A stretch of DNA of 64,000 nucleotides from Stratiolaelaps scimitus (lineage: Eukaryota > Arthropoda > Arachnida > Mesostigmata > Laelapidae). How positions within the stretch are numbered: the stretch's first letter is position 1; every line of letters starts with the position of its first letter. Positions 62,101 to 64,000 of this stretch are shown here, one piece after another. The notes under the pieces were generated by a model. That model had not been told where the DNA came from, did not search any database, and saw only the letters and a list, made by a program, of their open reading frames with translations. A program made the position numbers and the translations under genes. The stretch lies in NCBI GenBank assembly GCA_019614645.1, contig JABWDB010000011.1, positions 1,158,501 through 1,222,500 on the forward strand. The letters run 5' to 3'.

Positions 62101-62690
62101 CGTCGAGATAGTGATCCGCTGAAAATCGAGACCGGACAAAATCGAACGTTCGAAACACTTAGGGACTGCTTTTCTTCTGTATTTTGCTTTGTTTTCTGTT
62201 GTTTCATTGCACACCTTGAATACTAAAAGAAATGCAAGCACCCCCCGTTCATTTAGCATGCACAGCAACCGACATTAGGCTCGCACAGAGGATCGTTCGA
62301 TGTAATTTCCAAACATCTGACCATCTGCCGCCGCCGCATCAGGCCGAGCAGATGTCTGATGAGGCAAGTCGCTTGCATTGTGCTTACGATATCAACCACA
62401 TCGTTTCCTTTAAGGACACACACGACGCGTACCTCGGAATGACATTTGCGACAGTGCGCAATGCGTAGACGTCTCATTAAAAGCGCCACCTGAATCAAAG
62501 GGTAATAATGGTCGTACCAATGTATTGTTTGAGGTCGCACATTTCAACACAGCAATGGCAAACTCCTCGTTGTGTTCGTCCGGATCAACAAGCACACGGC
62601 GATCTCTCCGACGTCTGTGTGTCTTTCGTAGTGTCTGCGCCTGCTCAGGAGAACGAGTCGCCCGTCGCTGAGTATCTGTCTCGGATCAGC
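59154..62690 (-). CDS. Unrecognised multi-exon gene (at least 8 exons)
   Basis: Exons in transcript order: about 62690 down to 62433, 62118-62022, 61668-61436, 61157-61076, 60935-60888, 60784-60708, 59981-59870, 59280-59154 (stop). Every junction keeps frame with AG/GT borders (one weak donor, GTAGCC, after 60888), which makes the model strong. The product starts Arg-rich (THRRRRDRRVLVDPDEHNEE), then DHYLDVYLEDAINKMMQ, VERSVRLNLLHSSLLLPFVI, SIIELTWPHWDSRGFVQKNI, FPIDDFIRAFSLSILYEDFL, a basic helix (RNRILYKLKEKRSQLDDL) and an acidic end (DDSSFEEFNRKLFQ...DGLCDST). It looks soluble and mostly helical. I do not recognise the family. The exact 5' border is uncertain because several frames are open beyond 62690. 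Confidence 0.6.
60147..60654 (+). other. Plus-strand exon-like frames inside an intron of the minus gene
   Basis: 60147-60207 (after TTTTGACAG, donor CAAG|GTG) and 60258-60316 (after CATAAAG, donor CCAG|GTCAG) join in phase as FAELSKEPACTTESFALKMQ and ASSELVYAEYMSGYDGTRSQ across a 50-base gap. Further on, two overlapping plus frames (60394-60651 and 60464-60670) are both protein-like. They lie between minus exons 59981 and 60708. Either interleaved genes or chance in AT-rich DNA. Confidence 0.25.
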
Positions 62691-63033
62691 TGATCCGGGA
62701 ACCTTTCCGTCGAGAGCGAGTTCCTTCGGGTCTTGCTGGGTTTCGCGCACGCCGTGTTCGGAGTCCTGCAGCGCCTCGAAGGCGGCACAAACCCGCCTAT
62801 GCTGCACTACCCTGCCGTGTGTCCCTGATATGGCTTACGCCCTTTCGCTCCCTGTGTGAGCCAGCAAGTACGCACCCCCCCGCGCACCCCTAGCCGCACT
62901 CTGCGTTTAACGCCGAAATGAAAAACCTGTGCAGCGGACAATCGTACATATATATATATATATATGTATATATACACTATTGATATTGGATGCGATATCA
63001 CTTACGTGGACCGGTACGGCGCTGGGCTTGAGC
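62691..63033. other. Spacer between two minus-strand genes
   Basis: Frames open on the minus strand up to 62807 may be 5' coding or UTR of the eight-exon gene. A (TA)n tract lies at 62947-62975. No other feature seen. Confidence 0.4.
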
Positions 63034-63953
63034 TTAGATCTGTGATTCCTCAACGGCTGATGAATTAGCTTCTGTTGGCAGTTGGTCATTTGCCAATTGC
63101 GAATCCGTTCTCTCGAGACTCTCGTCTTTTTGGGACAGCAGATGTTCATCCAATTTTTGTGGGCTCTCTTTTTCATCTCGGAGATAGTAGCGGCTGTACC
63201 ACGGATAGTAGTAGGAGCTGTAGCGTCTGTTTCGGCATCGCAGATAACCTTTGAGAGATTACAGCCGCAACCGAGCATAATTTTTATTTTCAAAAACTAG
63301 TACACTCATTGCATCAGGTATTATAAACGTTGGACTCGTCAAGACTTTCACAAATACTCGATATCAAGCGGCACTGTGCAAATGTTCTCAGTAAACGCAA
63401 GGCGAATCGTACCCGACAAGATGTCGATATTAAACTAGCTCTTTCTCTAATTGACACTCGCTATTAATTCCTGTTAATTGTCACGGGCTATTGTCATTGA
63501 TCAATAGTTTCACCAGCAGCCAACGCCCGCGACTCGGCTGGAGCCAATTTCCAATGAGATTTCCTGCTTACCTGTACTGTCCCTCCAACATCCACGGCGT
63601 TCACCACCATTGCGCCTTGTTCGGCGACCTCCCGACCCGGAGCCGTTGCCCTGTCCCGAGCTCCGGGATCCGTCAAAGTCGTCGTAGTACCGATCATCGT
63701 AGCGATCATCATAGCGATTCCATCGGCTGCCCCATCGACGACGATAGTAGCGACCGTAGCCTCCGTAGCCCCCGTACCCATACGGGTACCCTGAGAGCCA
63801 ACCGAATAGGCCGCCGCCACAGAAAATGCTGCCCACGGCTTGTGGCCGAGAGAGCACCACAAGGAACGATGGCAACGCGACGGAGCTGAACAGCAACATG
63901 ATGTTCCAGAACCCCCGCGAACAGTGGCGACCTACGACGGTTGACAGCTGCAT
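63034..63953 (-). CDS. Secreted Tyr/Gly-rich protein, two exons
   Basis: Exon 1 63572-63953 ends at donor ACAG|GTAAGC in phase 1; exon 2 63034-63248 starts after CTCTCAAAG and completes the codon as Gly. From ATG 63953 the product has 198 residues; from the in-frame ATG at 63899 it has 180 and begins directly with a signal peptide (MLLFSSVALPSFLVVLS). The mature part is rich in Gly, Tyr, Arg and Asp: GYPYGYGGYGGYGRYYRRRW, RYDDRYDDRYYDDFDGS, a Gly/Ser/Arg linker with few Cys, then RCRNRRYSSYYYPWYSRYYL and an acidic, Gln/Ser-rich C-terminus. Tyr/Gly repeats suit an extracellular, possibly cross-linked matrix or cuticle protein, or a short secreted peptide precursor; function is inference. The same unusual composition on both sides of the splice supports the join. 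Confidence 0.65.
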
Positions 63954-64000
63954 TTTTGCCCCGTCGATGCGTGGATTCGGCCGCGAGCGTTGGCAGTTAA

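Overview
This is eukaryotic, animal DNA: coding exons are GC-richer islands bounded by GT/AG splice sites, introns run from about 60 bases to 6 kb, and the spaces between are full of (TA)n, (GA)n and (ATT)n microsatellites and small dispersed repeats. The recognisable genes are metazoan (a platelet-activating-factor acetylhydrolase relative, a Notch-pathway HEY factor, complex III subunit UQCR10, an ELM2-SANT chromatin protein). A tyrosine/glycine-rich secreted protein at the right end would fit an arthropod, but the phylum is inference. All gene models are splice joins read by eye from phase, splice signals and protein sense; no transcript evidence was available.

Layout. 0.8-13.7 kb (+): a four-exon PAF-acetylhydrolase-like gene with two 5-6 kb introns; its catalytic Ser and His positions both hold Gly, and it carries a long acidic insert. 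13.7-20 kb: repeats, a tRNA-derived SINE and weak ORFs. 20.1-20.6 kb (+): a proline/basic-rich exon with three 8-residue repeats and a PAM2-like poly(A)-binding-protein docking motif, followed by three stacked tandem-repeat arrays (20.76-21.2 kb) and a fourth degenerate one (21.37-21.78 kb). 22.7-29.1 kb: a nearly identical 3.15 kb direct tandem duplication; each unit holds an apparently complete intronless gene (TATA box, first-ATG 275-residue ORF with Arg-rich N-terminus, AATAAA) of unknown family. 29.4-29.6 kb: a (TA)n-cored inverted repeat. 31.8-33.0 kb (-): HEY, with candidate CSL/Su(H) sites upstream. 33-43.5 kb: gene-poor, microsatellite-rich. 43.6-52.2 kb: isolated exons, a compact ELM2-SANT gene (-), and a terminal exon with a GPI-anchor-like tail (+). 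55.4-57.8 kb: UQCR10 (-), a small possible roadblock-fold gene (-), and a two-exon (+) gene. 59.1-62.7 kb: an at least eight-exon (-) gene whose phases all join but which I cannot name. 63.0-63.95 kb: a two-exon secreted Tyr/Gly-rich protein (-).

The genes do not form a pathway or operon. The strongest leads are the dead-enzyme PAF-AH, the tandem intronless gene, the short ELM2-SANT protein, the PAM2 exon with its neighbouring satellites, and the unrecognised eight-exon gene.
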